NCBI GenBank assembly: GCA_035280245.1 | Contig: DATEGF010000350.1 | Span: 1 to 8,390, forward strand | Length of the DNA: 8,390 nucleotides | DNA from: DASZHJ01 sp035280245 | GTDB taxonomy: Bacteria > Pseudomonadota > Alphaproteobacteria > ATCC43930 > CGMCC-115725 | Direction of reading: 5' to 3' | Shown: piece after piece, positions 7,591 through 8,390 of the stretch | Numbering within the stretch: the first letter of the stretch is position 1 | Layout: each line of letters opens with the position of its first letter | The notes under the pieces: generated by a model | Told to the model about the DNA's origin: nothing | Seen by the model: the letters and a program-made list of their open reading frames with translations, nothing else | The model's database searches: none | Made by a program: the position numbers and the translations under genes

Positions 7591-7727
7591 CAAGGCATTT
7601 TAGAGGGCGGTTAATTTGGCGGATGTCCCACGCTGGCCCTCACGGACCCGCTATCGTCCTCGCGGCGACGTCGTGGGCTGGTGGCGCGATCCCGTACCGG
7701 CAAAATTGGCAACCCACGCCGGCTCGT

Positions 7728-8390
7728 TCAGCTCCGCCACTTCAGCACTCGGTCCTTGACCGGATTCTCGAACGGGCGGCCTTCGGCGCGGGCGCGGCGG
7801 TATTCGTTCTTGAGGCGGTGGTACCACTTCGCCTGGCGGTCGGCGTCGTCGATCAGCATGAGAGGCGGGTCGTGTTTGAGGCCCTCCTGCTGCATCACCA
7901 TGATGTCGCGGTCCTGGCGCAGGAAGGCACGCACGAAGGGGCGGAGCAGGGGCTTCAAGGGCGTGAGCCACGGGATCGACCAGTAGATCGCGTGGTTGAT
8001 CTCGCTCTCGTTCGGGCTGACCGGCGTCACCGCCGTCACGTTTGCAACTGTGTGGGCGCCGACGCGGATGTGCTCGACGCGCACGCTCGGCAGGCAAAAG
8101 GTGATCTCGGTCTCGGGCTTGCCGCCGAGCAGCTTGTAGGCGTTCGAGTTCGAGCTCGGCGCGTGGCGCAGCATGGTGAAGCCGAAGGGCGAGGCCGCGA
8201 AGGCTTTGGTTTTTTCGTGGATCGAGCGCCGCGAGCGCCACCACCATGCACGATGGACGAAGGGCCCATGCGCGGGGTCCATCAGCCCCACCACCGCGTG
8301 ATCGATCGGGCAGGGGAAGCGCACGCTCTCGAACATCGCGGGTGTCGCGCCGGCACCGAGGTCCGGCACCTCCGGGATCTCTGGCGCGCC
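7728..8390 (-). CDS. Rieske-type aromatic ring-hydroxylating oxygenase alpha subunit, C-terminal part
   Basis: This is the catalytic part of a Rieske non-haem iron oxygenase, a cytoplasmic enzyme that uses O2 and electrons from a reductase. The frame is open to the right edge, so the N-terminal Rieske [2Fe-2S] domain is outside the window. About 220 residues remain. The mononuclear iron site is seen as MDPAHGPFVH: Asp then two histidines spaced H-x4-H (codons at 8268-8270 and 8253-8255). The likely carboxylate ligand is the first Asp in RQDRDIMVMQQEG (codon at 7911-7913). A conserved-looking tail with KWYHRLKNEY follows. The GTG at 8369 is internal, because coding sequence (GAPEIPEV) precedes it. 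The substrate cannot be told. It resembles the phthalate-dioxygenase/TIC55-like group rather than the naphthalene type. The stop codon lies 237 bases before the MFS start codon. Confidence 0.85.
   Translation of the reverse strand, partial: GAPEIPEVPDLGAGATPAMFESVRFPCPIDHAVVGLMDPAHGPFVHRAWWWRSRRSIHEKTKAFAASPFGFTMLRHAPSSNSNAYKLLGGKPETEITFCLPSVRVEHIRVGAHTVANVTAVTPVSPNESEINHAIYWSIPWLTPLKPLLRPFVRAFLRQDRDIMVMQQEGLKHDPPLMLIDDADRQAKWYHRLKNEYRRARAEGRPFENPVKDRVLKWRS

Larger units (their letters stand above)
7491..7727. other. Non-coding region between the oxygenase and MFS genes
   Basis: This 237-base stretch holds no credible gene and is locally AT-richer than its surroundings (AAATATC near 7523, TTAATTT near 7611). 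Both flanking genes read leftward, so it should hold the MFS promoter. TAAAAT at 7602-7597 on the minus strand is a fair -10 match, but I see no good -35 box at 16-18 bases. The leader would then be about 100 bases and would contain the hairpins listed separately. Confidence 0.5.

Noticed and set aside
7651..8247. Minus-strand open frame of 198 codons overlapping the oxygenase in another frame
   Set aside because: The oxygenase frame carries the iron-ligand motifs; the shifted frame has none and is compositionally a shadow.

Overview
The window is GC-rich DNA with a strong G/C bias at third codon positions. It looks like an alphaproteobacterial chromosome, perhaps Hyphomicrobiales or Rhodospirillales-like. 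This rests on codon style, the protein families, and two intergenic repeat types that I recall as common in such genomes; it is inference, not identification. Every gene I can support lies on the minus strand, so transcription runs from right to left.

Region by region, in transcription order: (1) 8390-7728, the C-terminal part of a Rieske-type ring-hydroxylating oxygenase alpha subunit, whose N-terminus lies beyond the right edge. (2) 7727-7491, a 237-base non-coding region with a terminator-shaped hairpin facing the plus strand and competing leader hairpins. (3) 7490-5835, a 551-residue major facilitator of the oxalate/formate antiporter (OFA) family with an extra C-terminal membrane helix. 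(4) 5834-5681, a spacer carrying a perfect 7-bp hairpin and a strong Shine-Dalgarno site. (5) 5680-168, a complete oligopeptide-type ABC importer in the order oppA-oppB-oppC-oppD-oppF. (6) 167-18, a short spacer with a repeat fragment and a weak hairpin. (7) 17-1, the probable first codons of another minus-strand gene.

The five opp genes form one importer. OppA is a secreted periplasmic binding protein, OppB and OppC are the two permease subunits, and OppD and OppF are the two ATPases. oppB-oppC (8 bases) and oppD-oppF (4 bases, GTGA) overlap, and oppC-oppD are 4 bases apart, so BCDF is probably translationally coupled. oppA is separated from oppB by 139 bases filled by a large cloverleaf-like inverted repeat. 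This could let oppA be expressed at a higher level than the permease and ATPase genes. No clear functional link between the oxygenase, the MFS transporter and the importer can be read from the sequence.

I did not find a convincing undescribed system. The items most worth a second look are the palindromic element between oppA and oppB, the fused extra helix on the MFS transporter, the plus-facing terminator-like hairpin at 7571-7590, the identical four-cysteine motif in both ATPases, and an Asp-to-Ala change beside the switch histidine of OppD.
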